Shown here one piece after another: positions 11,830 through 20,773 of a DNA stretch of 60,708 nt; position 1 is the first letter of the stretch; every line of letters starts with the position of its first letter. The translations under genes and the position numbers were made by a program. The notes beneath the pieces are model-generated. The model saw only the letters and a list, made by a program, of their open reading frames with translations. It was not told where the DNA came from and made no database searches. This DNA is from Chloroflexota bacterium (lineage in GTDB: Bacteria > Chloroflexota > Dehalococcoidia > SM23-28-2 > RBG-16-64-32): assembly GCA_029262695.1 (NCBI GenBank), contig JAJCYV010000005.1, positions 1 through 60,708 on the forward strand, given 5' to 3'.

Positions 11830-12063
11830 GTGGCGAAGAAGATCAGGGGCAAGGTCGAGGAGATCCTCAAACTGTCCGACGACGACCTGCAGAAGCAGCT
11901 GGACGAGTCATATCGCCGGCTCTTCTCACTGCGCCTCCAGAAAGAGACCCTGCAGATGACGAACCACCGGGAGATCCCCGCCATCAAACACACGATCGCC
12001 CGGCTGAAGACGTTCCAGCGCCAGCGTGAGCTACTACAGGCGAGCCAGGGAGAGGCGTCATGA
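11830..12063 (+). CDS. rpmC: 50S ribosomal protein L29
   Basis: 77 residues, GTG start, with a slightly long C-terminal helix. The L29 pattern is present: SYRRLFSLRLQKETLQMTNH followed by HTIARLKTFQRQRE. L29 is a two-helix protein next to L23 at the tunnel exit. Its end overlaps the rpsQ start by 4 bases. Confidence 0.95.
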   Translation: MAKKIRGKVEEILKLSDDDLQKQLDESYRRLFSLRLQKETLQMTNHREIPAIKHTIARLKTFQRQRELLQASQGEAS

Positions 12064-12791
12064 CGACCGTTACCAGCAAGTACGGCGGACGCAAAGTCCG
12101 CGAAGGTACGGTCGTGAGCGACTCCATGGACAAGACCGTCGTCGTCTCAGTCGCCTCGGTTACCCGTCACCGGCTCTACAAAAAGATGATCCGCCGCAAC
12201 CGCCACTACTTCGTGCACGATGAGAACGGCGAGGCTCACGAAGGCGATCGCGTGCGCATCGTCGAATCAGCGCCGGTCTCCAAGACCAAGCGCTGGCGCT
12301 TGATCGAAGTGCTGCGCCAGGTCGACCTGCCGTCCGTCGCTCCGGAAGATATCGACCTTGAGATCATCGGTGAGGTGAAGCAGCCGAAGGAAGAAGCGGC
12401 GCCCGAAGCGGCAGCACCAGCCCCCGCCGCCATCGAGGAGACTCTTGCCGAGCCGCCTGCGGCCGCTGCGCCGGATGAAGCCGTTCAGCCGGCCACAGCT
12501 GAGACTACCCGGGAGATCGAGACTCCCGAGCTAGTGGAGGCCGCCGAAGACGCGCCCGCCGAACCGGAAGCGCCCGCCGCCGAAAAGGCGGAGGCTGCTC
12601 CGGAGGCGGCTGTCGATGAGGAGCCAGCAGCGGCCGAAGAACCAGCGGCCGAAGAAACGGCAGCCGAAGAACCAGCAGCCGAAGAACCGGCGGCCGAAGA
12701 ACCGGCGGCCGAAGAACCAGCAGCCGAAGAACCAGCAGCCGAAGAGCCGACAGCAGCCGAGGAACCGGCGGACGAAGGGAAAGCCGAGTGA
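12060..12791 (+). CDS. rpsQ: 30S ribosomal protein S17 with giant acidic EEPAA-repeat tail
   Basis: 243 residues; a normal S17 has 80-90. Residues 1-105 carry the OB-fold core ([50 protein letters not shown]). From about residue 108 a 135-residue Ala/Glu/Pro tail follows and ends in eight 15-base units coding AEEPA. The whole is in one frame with the operon codon bias. The tail is strongly acidic, which is unusual for a protein whose core binds 16S rRNA. Its TGA overlaps the rplN GTG start. Confidence 0.95.
   Translation: MTTVTSKYGGRKVREGTVVSDSMDKTVVVSVASVTRHRLYKKMIRRNRHYFVHDENGEAHEGDRVRIVESAPVSKTKRWRLIEVLRQVDLPSVAPEDIDLEIIGEVKQPKEEAAPEAAAPAPAAIEETLAEPPAAAAPDEAVQPATAETTREIETPELVEAAEDAPAEPEAPAAEKAEAAPEAAVDEEPAAAEEPAAEETAAEEPAAEEPAAEEPAAEEPAAEEPAAEEPTAAEEPADEGKAE
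12633..12752 (+). repeat. 15-base tandem repeat in rpsQ, eight units
   Basis: Eight consecutive 15-base units of the form GCCGAAGAACCAGCA, with third-position changes only apart from single substitutions, code A-E-E-P-A inside the S17 tail. The unit length is a multiple of three, so copy number can vary by slippage without breaking the frame. Confidence 0.9.
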
Positions 12792-13156
12792 TCCAGAAAC
12801 TCTCCCGTCTCCGTGTTGCCGACAACTCCGGCGCCAAGCAGATACGCGTCATCCAGGTGATGGGTGGTTCGCGGCGCCGTTACGGTGCGGTCGGTGATGT
12901 CGTCGTCGCTTCCGTGAAGCTGGCGGCGCCCGGCAGCGCGGTCAAGAAGGGCGAAGTGGTGAAGGCCGTCGTCGTTCGAACGGCACAGCCGTGGCGTCGC
13001 AGCGACGGCTCCTACATTCGCTTTGACGAAAACGCCGCCGTTATCCTGGAAGACGACTTCAACCCGCGGGGGACGCGCATCTTCGGCCCCGTGGCAAGGG
13101 AGCTTCGCGAACGCAACTTCATGAAGATCGTATCGCTGGCTCCGGAAGTGGTATAG
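12788..13156 (+). CDS. rplN: 50S ribosomal protein L14
   Basis: 122 residues from a GTG start that overlaps the rpsQ stop (GTGA). [20 protein letters not shown] and [20 protein letters not shown] are diagnostic. L14 contacts the 30S at bridge B8 and binds the silencing factor RsfS. The core is of normal length. Confidence 0.97.
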   Translation: MIQKLSRLRVADNSGAKQIRVIQVMGGSRRRYGAVGDVVVASVKLAAPGSAVKKGEVVKAVVVRTAQPWRRSDGSYIRFDENAAVILEDDFNPRGTRIFGPVARELRERNFMKIVSLAPEVV

Positions 13157-13158
13157 AC

Positions 13159-13506
13159 GTGAACAAGATACGCAAGGCAGACACCGTGATCGTGACCAAG
13201 GGCAAGGACCGCGGTGTTACCGGCGAAGTGCGAAGCGTGATCCCGCCCGGCAAGAAGACGAACAAGTATGGCCAGCCCACGCCGGGCAAGGTCATCATCG
13301 CCGGCGTTAACATCGTCAAGCGGCACATGAAGTCGACAAGCCCGCAGAAGCCGGGAGGGATCATCGAGCGCGAGGCGCCCATCTCCTGGACGAACGTAGC
13401 GCTCGTCTGCACGGCCTGCGGTGAACCCACGCGCATCGGCGTGAGGGAGCTGCCCGCTGGCGGCAAGGCGCGCTTCTGCAAGAGCTGCAACGAGAATATC
13501 GATTAG
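13159..13506 (+). CDS. rplX: 50S ribosomal protein L24 with zinc-ribbon-like C-terminus
   Basis: 115 residues, GTG start. The KOW core is plain: [20 protein letters not shown] and the [20 protein letters not shown] loop. The C-terminal domain has [12 protein letters not shown] and [11 protein letters not shown], two CXXC pairs that could bind zinc, as in many Gram-positive and Chloroflexota L24 proteins. L24 initiates 50S assembly. Confidence 0.96.
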   Translation: MNKIRKADTVIVTKGKDRGVTGEVRSVIPPGKKTNKYGQPTPGKVIIAGVNIVKRHMKSTSPQKPGGIIEREAPISWTNVALVCTACGEPTRIGVRELPAGGKARFCKSCNENID

Positions 13507-13516
13507 TGAGGCGAAG

Positions 13517-14077
13517 TTGGTCACCAGAGTAGAACCCCGGATGAAGGCGATCTACAAGAACGACGTGTTGCCTGTGCTTGTGCAAGAGTTCAGCTACAGC
13601 AACGTCATGCAGGCGCCGCGTCTGGGCAAGATCAACCTCAACATTGGCCTCGGCGAGGCGGTTAGTGAGCCGAAGTCACTTGACGCTGCCGTCGGCGACA
13701 TCGCCACGATCTCCGGCCAGCGGCCGGTGATCACGCGCGCCAAGAGGTCCATCTCCAACTTCAAGCTGCGCGAAGATATGCCGATCGGTGTTACGGTGAC
13801 ACTGCGCGGCGATCGCATGTGGGAGTTCTTCGACCGCATGGTCAACGCCGCGCTGCCGCGCATCCGGGACTTCCAGGGCATTTCGCCCAACGCCTTCGAT
13901 GGCCGTGGAAACTACAGCCTGGGCCTGCGCGAACAGGTGATCTTCGCCGAGATCGAATACGACAAGATCGACAAGATCAGGGGCATGCAGATCACCATCG
14001 GGACAACAGCAACCACAGACGAAGAGGCGAAGCGGATGCTCGAACTGCTGGGCATGCCTTTCGCGGAGCGCGGGTAA
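13517..14077 (+). CDS. rplE: 50S ribosomal protein L5
   Basis: 186 residues from a TTG start; an ATG at 13541 ([13 protein letters not shown]) is a reasonable alternative. The segments [38 protein letters not shown] and [20 protein letters not shown] identify L5, which binds 5S rRNA and the P-site tRNA. Twelve bases separate it from rpsN. Confidence 0.96.
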   Translation: MVTRVEPRMKAIYKNDVLPVLVQEFSYSNVMQAPRLGKINLNIGLGEAVSEPKSLDAAVGDIATISGQRPVITRAKRSISNFKLREDMPIGVTVTLRGDRMWEFFDRMVNAALPRIRDFQGISPNAFDGRGNYSLGLREQVIFAEIEYDKIDKIRGMQITIGTTATTDEEAKRMLELLGMPFAERG

Positions 14078-14089
14078 CGGGAGCAAGAC

Positions 14090-14278
14090 GTGACACGAAA
14101 AGCCCTCTACGAAAAAACGTTCAATAAGACGCCAAAGTTCAAGGTGCGCCAGAACAGCCGCTGCCGCCTTTGTGGCCGGGCGCGCGCTTACATGCGCCGC
14201 TTCGCCCTCTGCCGCATCTGCTTTCGGGAGAATGCGTTGCTGGGCAACCTGCCGGGCGTCAAGAAGTCGAGCTGGTAA
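14090..14278 (+). CDS. rpsN: 30S ribosomal protein S14, zinc-binding type Z
   Basis: 62 residues with the zinc knuckle [20 protein letters not shown] (CXXC and CXXC), the short zinc-dependent form of S14. GTG start. The end [11 protein letters not shown] is typical. No zinc-free paralogue is seen in the window. Confidence 0.96.
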   Translation: MTRKALYEKTFNKTPKFKVRQNSRCRLCGRARAYMRRFALCRICFRENALLGNLPGVKKSSW

Positions 14279-14284
14279 GACAAT

Positions 14285-14680
14285 ATGGTCACTGATCCCA
14301 TCGCAGACATGCTGACCCGCATTCGCAACGCGCTCGTAGCGCGGCATGACTTCACGGACATGCCTGCCTCCAAGCTCAAGGAGTCGATCGCCGCCGTGCT
14401 GAAGAGGGAAGGCTACATCGCCAGCTACGAAAGGCGGGACGAAGACGGTCACGACCACATCCGCGTCCAGCTGGCGTACACGGCCAAGAAAGAGCCGGTG
14501 ATCGTCGGCCTGGACCGCGTCAGCAAGCCGGGCCTGCGCGTCTACACGTCGGGCAGCGAAGTGCCGCGCGTTTACGGAGGTCTCGGCATCGCAATCCTGT
14601 CCACGCCGGAAGGCGTGATGACCGGCAAGGACGCGCGCAAGCGCGGCGTCGGCGGCGAAGTACTCTGCTATGTGTGGTAA
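14285..14680 (+). CDS. rpsH: 30S ribosomal protein S8
   Basis: 131 residues. Starts with [20 protein letters not shown] and ends with the RNA-binding region [20 protein letters not shown] and [10 protein letters not shown]8 binds helix 21 of 16S rRNA and is the autoregulator of the spc operon in enterobacteria; I see no matching target structure here. Confidence 0.97.
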   Translation: MVTDPIADMLTRIRNALVARHDFTDMPASKLKESIAAVLKREGYIASYERRDEDGHDHIRVQLAYTAKKEPVIVGLDRVSKPGLRVYTSGSEVPRVYGGLGIAILSTPEGVMTGKDARKRGVGGEVLCYVW

Positions 14681-14686
14681 TGAACG

Positions 14687-15232
14687 ATGTCTAGAGTAGG
14701 CGCCAACCCGATCGCCCTGCCGAAGGGCGTTCAGCTCAAGATCGATGGCCCGCAGGTCTCCGTCAAGGGGCCGAAGGGCGAGCTTTCGTGGACCTTCCAG
14801 CCCGACATCACCTTCAAGCAGGAGGACGACCAGATCATCGTCACCCGGCCGTCCGACCAGGTGCGCCACAGGGCGATGCACGGCCTCTCGCGCACGCTCC
14901 TCGCCAACATGGTGACGGGCGTAACGGAGGGCTTCTCCAAGACGCTGGAGATGCACGGCGTCGGCTACCGCGCGCAGATGCAGGGCAAAGACCTGGAGGT
15001 CAGCGTGGGGTACACGCACCCGGTGAAGGTCACGCCACGGGAAGGCATCGAGTTCGAAGTAGACGGCACATCGAAGATCATCATCAGGGGCGCGGACAAG
15101 CAGGCGGTGGGCCAGGCGGCCGCTGAAGTGCGCAAGATCCGCCCGCCCGAGCCCTACAAGGGCAAGGGCATCCGTTACGAAGGTGAATACGTCCGACGCA
15201 AGGCCGGTAAGGCCGGCAAGGCGATGGAGTAA
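14687..15232 (+). CDS. rplF: 50S ribosomal protein L6
   Basis: 181 residues with the duplicated L6 fold. [20 protein letters not shown] opens it, and the second domain has the conserved [20 protein letters not shown]6 lies at the base of the L7/L12 stalk. Seven bases separate it from rplR. Confidence 0.97.
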   Translation: MSRVGANPIALPKGVQLKIDGPQVSVKGPKGELSWTFQPDITFKQEDDQIIVTRPSDQVRHRAMHGLSRTLLANMVTGVTEGFSKTLEMHGVGYRAQMQGKDLEVSVGYTHPVKVTPREGIEFEVDGTSKIIIRGADKQAVGQAAAEVRKIRPPEPYKGKGIRYEGEYVRRKAGKAGKAME

Positions 15233-15239
15233 GACCGCT

Positions 15240-15611
15240 ATGAAGGGATCAAAGACCGCAAGGGCTGCCCGGAAGCGTCGCCACCTACGCGTGCGACAGA
15301 GCGTCACGGGGACGCCGGCGCGTCCGCGCCTGGACGTCTTCCGCAGCCTGAACCACATATACGCTCAGATCATCGACGACACCGCCGACCACACACTCGT
15401 CTCTGCCTCCGACGTGGACAAGGAGATCCGTACCACGGTCAAAGAGCAGCAGAAGAAGACGGAAGTGGCGACGGTCGTCGGCGAGGCGCTGGCCAAGCGC
15501 GCGAAAGAGAAGGGAATCACAACGGTCGTCTTCGACCGTGGCGGATTCCGCTATCACGGTCGCGTCAAGGCGCTGGCCGAGGCTGTGCGAAAGGGAGGCC
15601 TGACCTTCTAG
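15240..15611 (+). CDS. rplR: 50S ribosomal protein L18
   Basis: 123 residues from the ATG at 15240; the frame is open into rplF, but this start gives the normal length. [35 protein letters not shown] and the end [19 protein letters not shown] are diagnostic. L18 binds 5S rRNA with L5. Confidence 0.96.
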   Translation: MKGSKTARAARKRRHLRVRQSVTGTPARPRLDVFRSLNHIYAQIIDDTADHTLVSASDVDKEIRTTVKEQQKKTEVATVVGEALAKRAKEKGITTVVFDRGGFRYHGRVKALAEAVRKGGLTF

Positions 15612-15628
15612 GGCAGGACGAATAAGCT

Positions 15629-16165
15629 ATGTCGAATCCCGGTAAATACATCGCGAAGAAAGACCGCGTGGACCCGAACGGCCTGGAGCTTCAGGAGAAG
15701 GTCGTGTTCATCAACCGCGTGGCAAAGGTGATGAAGGGCGGCCGCCGCTTCCACTTCACCGCCATCGTCGTCGTCGGCGACATGGACGGTCACGTCGGCG
15801 TCGCCATGGCCAAGGCCAAGGAAGTGCCGGAGGCGATTCGCAAGGCCGCCGCCGTCGCTCGCAAGCACATCATCAGAGTGCCAATGCTAAAGACGAGCCT
15901 GCCTCACCCGCTGCTCGTGCGGTTCGGCGCGTCCAAGGTCCTGATCAAGCCCGCTCCGGCCGGCTCCGGCCTCATCGCCGGCGGCGGCGTGCGCGCCGTC
16001 CTGGAGATGGCCGGCGTCAAGGACGCGGTCGCCAAGCAGCTCGGTTCCAGCAACCCGACGAACGCCGTCAAGGCGACCATGCTAGCGCTCTCCCTGATGC
16101 GCTCCCCCGAGGAAGTGCTCGAGAGGCGAAGGCAGTTTTCCGACGAGGCGACCATTGGCCGCTAA
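15629..16165 (+). CDS. rpsE: 30S ribosomal protein S5
   Basis: 178 residues. The S5 double-stranded RNA-binding-like domain (EKVVFINRVAKVMKGGRRF, then DGHVGVAMAKAKEVPEAIRK) and the C-terminal domain (PAPAGSGLIAGGGVRAVLEM) are intact. It takes part in decoding fidelity. The last 11 bases overlap the rpmD start. Confidence 0.97.
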   Translation: MSNPGKYIAKKDRVDPNGLELQEKVVFINRVAKVMKGGRRFHFTAIVVVGDMDGHVGVAMAKAKEVPEAIRKAAAVARKHIIRVPMLKTSLPHPLLVRFGASKVLIKPAPAGSGLIAGGGVRAVLEMAGVKDAVAKQLGSSNPTNAVKATMLALSLMRSPEEVLERRRQFSDEATIGR

Positions 16166-16343
16166 GCTGCACGTCACCTGGCGCAAGAGCGCAATCGGCT
16201 ACAAGATCGACCAGAAGCGAACGATCGAAGCACTGGGCCTCAAGCGCCTTGGTCACACCGTAGAGCACGAGGACACGAGGCCCATACGTGGTATGCTCCA
16301 CAAGGTTCGCCACCTCGTCGACGTAAGCGAGGATGGAGAATAA
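16155..16343 (+). CDS. rpmD: 50S ribosomal protein L30
   Basis: 62 residues from a TTG start that overlaps the end of rpsE by 11 bases. The pattern VTWRKSAIGYKIDQKRTIEA followed by GLKRLGHTVEHEDTRPIRGM identifies L30. No other start fits, so the rare TTG is accepted. Confidence 0.95.
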   Translation: MAAKLHVTWRKSAIGYKIDQKRTIEALGLKRLGHTVEHEDTRPIRGMLHKVRHLVDVSEDGE

Positions 16344-17198
16344 ATGCAGGCCCACGAGCTTAAGCCCGCGCGCGGATCGAAGCAGAACCGAACAAGGATT
16401 GGCAGAGGCAACTCAGCTGGCACGGGCACCTACTCAGGGCGCGGCCTTGGGGGGCAGAAGTCCCGCTCCGGCCGCAAGCCGCGCCGCCACTTCGAGGGTG
16501 GCCAGACGCGCCTCATGCGCCGTCTGCCCCGCCGCCGCGGCTTCGTCAACCACTTCCGCATCGAGTACCAGCCTGTAAACCTGCGTGACCTCGAGCGCTT
16601 CGACGACGGCGCCGAAGTGACGAACGAAACCCTCAAGGAAGCCGGTCTCATCGACTCCGCCAAGAAGCCGGTGAAGATCCTCGCAACAGGCCAGATCACC
16701 CGCAAGCTGACCGTGCGAGTCGAGCGCCTTTCGCTGGCGGCGATGGAGAAGATCGAAGCGGCGGGCGGTACGGCGCAAGAGACGACCGAGCGCAAGGTGA
16801 GGTCCGAACGGCGCGGCGCGGCGAAGAGGAAGCGGCGGAAGGCCAAGCCCGCCGAGGCCGAAAAGGGCGCCGACGAGACCGAAGGCAAGAAGGGCGCAGG
16901 CAAGGCCAAGGCTCAGAAGGGCGAAGCGAAGGCCGAGGCCGAAAAGGGCGCCGGCGAGACCGAAGGCAAGAAGGGCGCGGGCAAGGCCAAGGCTCAGAAG
17001 GGCGAAGCGAAGGCTGAGGCCGAAAAGGGCGCCGACGAAACCGAAGGCAAGAAGGGCGCAGGCAAGGGCAAGGCTCAGAAGGGCGAAGCCAGGCCCAGGG
17101 CCGAAAAGGGCGGCGCCGAAACCGAAGACAGGGCAGACGAAACGGCGACCGCCGACAAGCCAGAAGCAGCCAAGGACTCCGAGGGCGATGGCGAGTAG
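16344..17198 (+). CDS. rplO: 50S ribosomal protein L15 with repetitive charged tail
   Basis: 284 residues; normal L15 has about 145-150. Residues 1-150 are standard: LKPARGSKQNRTRIGRGNSA, the GGQKSRSGRKPRRHFEGGQ loop and the C-terminal fold. From about 151 a Lys/Glu/Ala/Gly tail follows, containing three copies and a decayed fourth copy of a 27-residue unit. L15 is a late 50S assembly protein. The end overlaps the secY start by 11 bases. Confidence 0.96.
   Translation: MQAHELKPARGSKQNRTRIGRGNSAGTGTYSGRGLGGQKSRSGRKPRRHFEGGQTRLMRRLPRRRGFVNHFRIEYQPVNLRDLERFDDGAEVTNETLKEAGLIDSAKKPVKILATGQITRKLTVRVERLSLAAMEKIEAAGGTAQETTERKVRSERRGAAKRKRRKAKPAEAEKGADETEGKKGAGKAKAQKGEAKAEAEKGAGETEGKKGAGKAKAQKGEAKAEAEKGADETEGKKGAGKGKAQKGEARPRAEKGGAETEDRADETATADKPEAAKDSEGDGE
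16854..17096 (+). repeat. 81-base tandem repeat in rplO, three units plus a partial fourth
   Basis: Units begin at 16854, 16935 and 17016, each coding 27 residues that start EAEKGADETEGKKGAGKAKA, with only a few changes between copies. A degraded fourth copy (RAEKGGAETED) follows from 17097. The high identity points to recent in-frame expansion. Confidence 0.92.
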
Positions 17199-18558
17199 GG
17201 CAGAGTCACGGGCGCAGCAACAGCAACCGCAGTTGCTGCAGTCGGCTATCACGGCGCTGGGGCAGCAGGACATCCGCGAGAAGCTGCTCTTTACGTTCGC
17301 CATGCTCATCATCTTCCGGTTCGTATCGAACCTGCCGGTGCCCGGCGTCAACCCACTGGCGCTGGAGGCGCTGTTCGAGAGGAGCACGGTCCTCGGCTTC
17401 CTCAACATCTTCAGCGGCGGCGCGCTGGCCAACATGAGCGTCGCGGCGATGGGTGTCTACCCGTACATCACCGCCTCGATCGTCATGCAGCTCATGGTGC
17501 CGCTGGTACCGACGCTGCAGGCGCTATCGAAGGAAGGCGACTCTGGCCGCAAGCAGATCAACATCTACACACACTGGATGACCGTGCCGATGGCTTTCGT
17601 GCAGGGCTATGGTCAGCTGATCATCGTCCAGAGCCAGGGCGGCATCACCGGCATCGAACTGACGGGCCCCAACGCCTTACCCACGTTCGCGGCCGTCATC
17701 ACCATGACCGCCGGCACGATGTTCCTGGTCTGGATCGGGGAGTTGATCAGCGAGAAGGGCATAGGCAACGGAATCTCCGTGCTCATCTTCGCCGGCATCA
17801 TCGCCGGATTACCGCAGTTTATCGGTGGCCGGTTATATACCGGCACCGGGGACGGCGTGACGACCACGATCCTCCTCGGTGCGTTCATGATCCTGCTCGT
17901 GGCGTACATCGTCTTCTTCCAGGAGGCGCAGCGGAAGATCCCCGTGCAGTATTCGCGTAGCGTCTTCAGATCGGGCCGCATGTATAGACAGTCGGGGCAG
18001 ACTCACATACCGCTCAAGCTGAACAGCTCCGGCATGATCCCGCTCATCTTCGCCTTCTCCGTGATCATCTTCCCGGCGTTCATCGGCCAGATATTCGCGG
18101 CCTCCGACAACAACACTATGGCGACGTTCGGCGACTTCATCGTGACGGCCTTCAACCCGAGCAACTTTGGCTACTGGATATTCGTCTTCTTCACGGTGAT
18201 CATCTTCACGTTCTTCTACACGATCGTCGTCTTCCAACAGCAGAACCTGGCGGAGAACCTCCAACGACAGGGCGGCTTTGTGCCCGGCATCCGGCCCGGC
18301 CGGCCGACGGACCAGTACATCAACCGCGTGCTAATCCGCATCACGTGGGCCGGCGCCTTCTTCCTCGCTTCGGTGGCGGTGGCGCCGTTCATCTTCTCGA
18401 CCTTCATCGGTGCTGGGCAGGGGACAGGGGGCAACCGCGCGACGGCGTTCGGCATCACGAGCGCCGGATTGATCATCTCTGTCGGTGTCGTGCTCGATAC
18501 GCTGCGCCAGATCGAGGCGCAGCTGATGATGCGCCAGTACGAAGGCTTCATCAGGTAG
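17188..18558 (+). CDS. secY: Preprotein translocase subunit SecY
   Basis: 456 residues with the ten-helix SecY layout. FRFVSNLPVPGVNPLALEA after helix 1, GVYPYITASIVMQLM (plug and helix 2 region), the EKGIGNGISVLIFAGI segment and the cytoplasmic loop GFVPGIRPGRPTDQYI are all present. It is the channel for exported proteins, including the many secreted proteins in this window. It starts inside the end of rplO, and adk follows after one base. Confidence 0.97.
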   Translation: MASRAESRAQQQQPQLLQSAITALGQQDIREKLLFTFAMLIIFRFVSNLPVPGVNPLALEALFERSTVLGFLNIFSGGALANMSVAAMGVYPYITASIVMQLMVPLVPTLQALSKEGDSGRKQINIYTHWMTVPMAFVQGYGQLIIVQSQGGITGIELTGPNALPTFAAVITMTAGTMFLVWIGELISEKGIGNGISVLIFAGIIAGLPQFIGGRLYTGTGDGVTTTILLGAFMILLVAYIVFFQEAQRKIPVQYSRSVFRSGRMYRQSGQTHIPLKLNSSGMIPLIFAFSVIIFPAFIGQIFAASDNNTMATFGDFIVTAFNPSNFGYWIFVFFTVIIFTFFYTIVVFQQQNLAENLQRQGGFVPGIRPGRPTDQYINRVLIRITWAGAFFLASVAVAPFIFSTFIGAGQGTGGNRATAFGITSAGLIISVGVVLDTLRQIEAQLMMRQYEGFIR

Positions 18559-18559
18559 C

Positions 18560-19204
18560 GTGTTCGTAGTCCTCCTCGGCCTGCCCGGTGCAGGCAAGGG
18601 AACGCAGGCTGCTCGTCTCAAGGAGGAGCTGGGGCTTCCCCACGTCACCACGGGTGATCTCTTCCGTGAGAACATCGCCGCTCGGACAGAGCTGGGCAAG
18701 AAGGCCATGCCGTACTACGACGCGGGCGATCTCGTGCCGAATGAGCTGACGATCGGCATGCTGCTCGATCGCATCAGCCAGCCCGACTGCGCCAACGGCT
18801 GCATGTTCGACGGCTACCCGCGCAACGTGGAGCAGGCCGCAGCGCTGGACCAGGCGCTTACGTCCGCCGGCAAGCAGATAGACCGCGCCCTCTACATCGA
18901 GGTGCCTGAGGACGAACTCGTGCGCCGGCTCTCCGGTCGCTGGCTCTGCCCCAACTGCGCCGCCGTCTACCACGAAGTCAGCGCGCCGCCGGCAAAGGCA
19001 GGCCTCTGCGACAAGTGTGGTAGCGAGTTGACGCAGCGCTCCGACGACAAGCCCGACGTTGTCCGCAACCGGCTCAAAGTGAACATCGGGAACATGCAGC
19101 CGCTGGTGGACCACTACGCGGGCCAGGACAAGCTGACGACCGTGGACGGCAGTCGCGACCCCGAAGCCGTCTCAGCCGATCTGCGAAAGGCGCTGGAGGG
19201 CTAA
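18560..19204 (+). CDS. adk: Adenylate kinase (zinc-lid type)
   Basis: 214 residues, GTG start. P-loop GLPGAGKGTQAARL, NMP-binding segment TTGDLFRENIA, and the lid with CPNC and CDKC, a four-cysteine zinc site as in Gram-positive long-form enzymes. It catalyses ATP + AMP to 2 ADP. The linkage secY-adk-map is the common bacterial order. Confidence 0.97.
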   Translation: MFVVLLGLPGAGKGTQAARLKEELGLPHVTTGDLFRENIAARTELGKKAMPYYDAGDLVPNELTIGMLLDRISQPDCANGCMFDGYPRNVEQAAALDQALTSAGKQIDRALYIEVPEDELVRRLSGRWLCPNCAAVYHEVSAPPAKAGLCDKCGSELTQRSDDKPDVVRNRLKVNIGNMQPLVDHYAGQDKLTTVDGSRDPEAVSADLRKALEG

Positions 19205-19206
19205 AG

Positions 19207-19956
19207 GTGGCCATCGTCGTCAAATCGCGGGACGAAATAGCGATCATGAAAGAGGCCGGGCGCATAGTCTCCGGCGTTCGCGACCTGCTTATCGACAGCC
19301 TGCACCCCGGCATGGTGGAGCTGGAGCTGGACGAGATCGCCCGCCGCGAGTTCAAGAAAGCGGGTGTGATCCCAACCTTCTTGGGCTACCGCGGCTATCC
19401 CGCCACCGTCTGCGTCTCGATCAACGACGAAATCGTCCATGGCATCCCCAGCAAGCGCGAGATTGAGGACGGTGACGTCGTCAGCATCGACATCGGCTGC
19501 ACGTACGAAGGCTTCGTCGCCGATACGGCCGTCTCAGCGGGCGTGGGCAACGTTGCGCCGGAGGCCCAGAACCTGATCGACGTCACACGCGAAGCCGTCT
19601 GGCGCGGCATCCACGCCGCTCGCGGCGGCTCGAGGACCGGCGACATCGGCCACGCGATCCAGACCTACGTCGAAAGCCAGGGCTTGGCGATCGTGCGCGA
19701 ATACGTGGGCCACGGCGTCGGGCGGCAGATGCACGAGGACCCGGCGGTGCCGAACTTCGGCAAGCCGGGCACCGGAACGCCGCTGCGGCCGGGCATGGTG
19801 ATCGCGATTGAGCCGATGGTCAACCTGGGCGATTGGCGGACGAAACGGGACGACGACGAATGGACGGTGCGGACGATCGACGGTGCGCTGTCTGCACACT
19901 TCGAACACACGCTGGCGATCACGGACGGCGAAGCCGAAGTGCTAACGTTGCCGTAA
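19207..19956 (+). CDS. map: Methionine aminopeptidase, type I
   Basis: 249 residues, GTG start. Metal ligands are visible in order: the two aspartates (VSIDIGCTYEGFVADTAVS), the histidine in YVGHGVGRQMHEDP, and glutamates in AIEPMVN and near FEHTLAIT. It removes the initiator methionine from new proteins. It lacks the N-terminal zinc-finger extension of longer forms. Confidence 0.97.
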   Translation: MAIVVKSRDEIAIMKEAGRIVSGVRDLLIDSLHPGMVELELDEIARREFKKAGVIPTFLGYRGYPATVCVSINDEIVHGIPSKREIEDGDVVSIDIGCTYEGFVADTAVSAGVGNVAPEAQNLIDVTREAVWRGIHAARGGSRTGDIGHAIQTYVESQGLAIVREYVGHGVGRQMHEDPAVPNFGKPGTGTPLRPGMVIAIEPMVNLGDWRTKRDDDEWTVRTIDGALSAHFEHTLAITDGEAEVLTLP

Positions 19957-19977
19957 GAGTACGAGTGTCTGTAGAAT
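19948..19977 (+). promoter_or_regulatory. Possible internal promoter before infA
   Basis: TTGCCG (19948-19953) and TAGAAT (19972-19977) are separated by 18 bases at the end of map. The 71-base map-infA gap is one of the largest in the operon and unusually AT-rich, so a secondary promoter for infA, rpmJ, the alpha block and rpoA is plausible. Confidence 0.45.
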
Positions 19978-20000
19978 CTATATTTTGGGCGACCAACTCA

Positions 20001-20027
20001 GGGAGGAGAATGCCCCGTAAGGGGTGA
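20001..20027 (+). promoter_or_regulatory. infA leader: strong Shine-Dalgarno, 5-codon mini-ORF and hairpin
   Basis: GGGAGGAG (20001-20008) is followed at once by ATG CCC CGT AAG GGG TGA (20010-20027), a mini-ORF whose stop abuts the infA ATG. The same bases form a CCCC-GTAA-GGGG hairpin (20013-20024). Either coupled reinitiation or looping-out of the hairpin would give infA a workable ribosome site. Confidence 0.5.
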
Positions 20028-20246
20028 ATGGCTAAAAAGGAAGCAATTGAGGTCGAGGGGACCGTAAAGGAGAATTTGCCCAACGCCATGTTTCGTGTAG
20101 AATTGGCTAACGGGCACAGAGTTCTTGCCCACGCGTCCGGCAAGATCCGGATGCACTATATCCGAATTCTCCCCGGTGACCGAGTCCTGGTTGAGCTGTC
20201 TCCCTATGACTTGACCCGGGGCAGAGTCACGTATCGATTCAGGTAG
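20028..20246 (+). CDS. infA: Translation initiation factor IF-1
   Basis: 72 residues, the standard length. [20 protein letters not shown], then the OB-fold segment [20 protein letters not shown] and the end [14 protein letters not shown]-1 blocks the A site during initiation. Codon use is less GC-rich than in its neighbours, in keeping with the AT-rich leader. rpmJ follows after 3 bases. Confidence 0.97.
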   Translation: MAKKEAIEVEGTVKENLPNAMFRVELANGHRVLAHASGKIRMHYIRILPGDRVLVELSPYDLTRGRVTYRFR

Positions 20247-20249
20247 GTT

Positions 20250-20363
20250 ATGAAGGTTCAGGCATCAGTCAAAAAGCGTTGCGAAAGGTGCAAAGTCGTC
20301 GTGCGTAAGCGCGTCGTCCGCGTCGTCTGTGCGAACCCTCGCCACAAGCAGAGGCAGGGCTAG
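20250..20363 (+). CDS. rpmJ: 50S ribosomal protein L36
   Basis: 37 residues, ATG start 3 bases after infA. The sequence opens [20 protein letters not shown] and ends NPRHKQRQG. The zinc ligands C11, C14, C27 and H32 are present, so this is the zinc-binding form. It is in the usual place between infA and rpsM. Confidence 0.96.
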   Translation: MKVQASVKKRCERCKVVVRKRVVRVVCANPRHKQRQG

Positions 20364-20372
20364 GAGAGGCAT

Positions 20373-20756
20373 ATGGCGCGCATCTCCGGCGTAGACATCC
20401 CCCGCGACAAGAAGGTCGACATCTCGCTGTCGTACATCTACGGCATCGGTCGGCCCAGCGCGGAGAAGATCTGCGACTCCGTTAGCGTTTCTCGCGAGAG
20501 CAAGGTCCGTGACCTGACCGACGAAGAAGTCTCCCGCATCCGCGAGTTCATCGACAAGAACTTCACCGTCGAAGGTGAGCTGCGCAAGCAGGTGCGCCAG
20601 GACATTCAGCGCCTCATCGAGATCAACAGCTACCGCGGCATCCGGCACCGCCGCGGCTTGCCCGCGCGCGGGCAGCGAACGAAGACGAACGCCCGCACGA
20701 AGCGTGGGCCACGCCGCACCGTCGCCGGCAGGCGTCGCGCCGCGGTCAAGAAGTAG
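20373..20756 (+). CDS. rpsM: 30S ribosomal protein S13
   Basis: 127 residues. [20 protein letters not shown], the helix-hairpin [15 protein letters not shown] and the basic tail [20 protein letters not shown] that reaches the P-site tRNA identify S13. Seventeen bases separate it from rpsK. Confidence 0.97.
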   Translation: MARISGVDIPRDKKVDISLSYIYGIGRPSAEKICDSVSVSRESKVRDLTDEEVSRIREFIDKNFTVEGELRKQVRQDIQRLIEINSYRGIRHRRGLPARGQRTKTNARTKRGPRRTVAGRRRAAVKK

Positions 20757-20773
20757 ACCAAGAAGGACAAACG

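Noticed and set aside
13676..15358. 560-codon minus-strand frame opposite rplE to rplR
   Set aside because: It crosses several certain ribosomal protein genes and their spacers; composition (His, Arg, Asp, Val rich) is that of a shadow frame.
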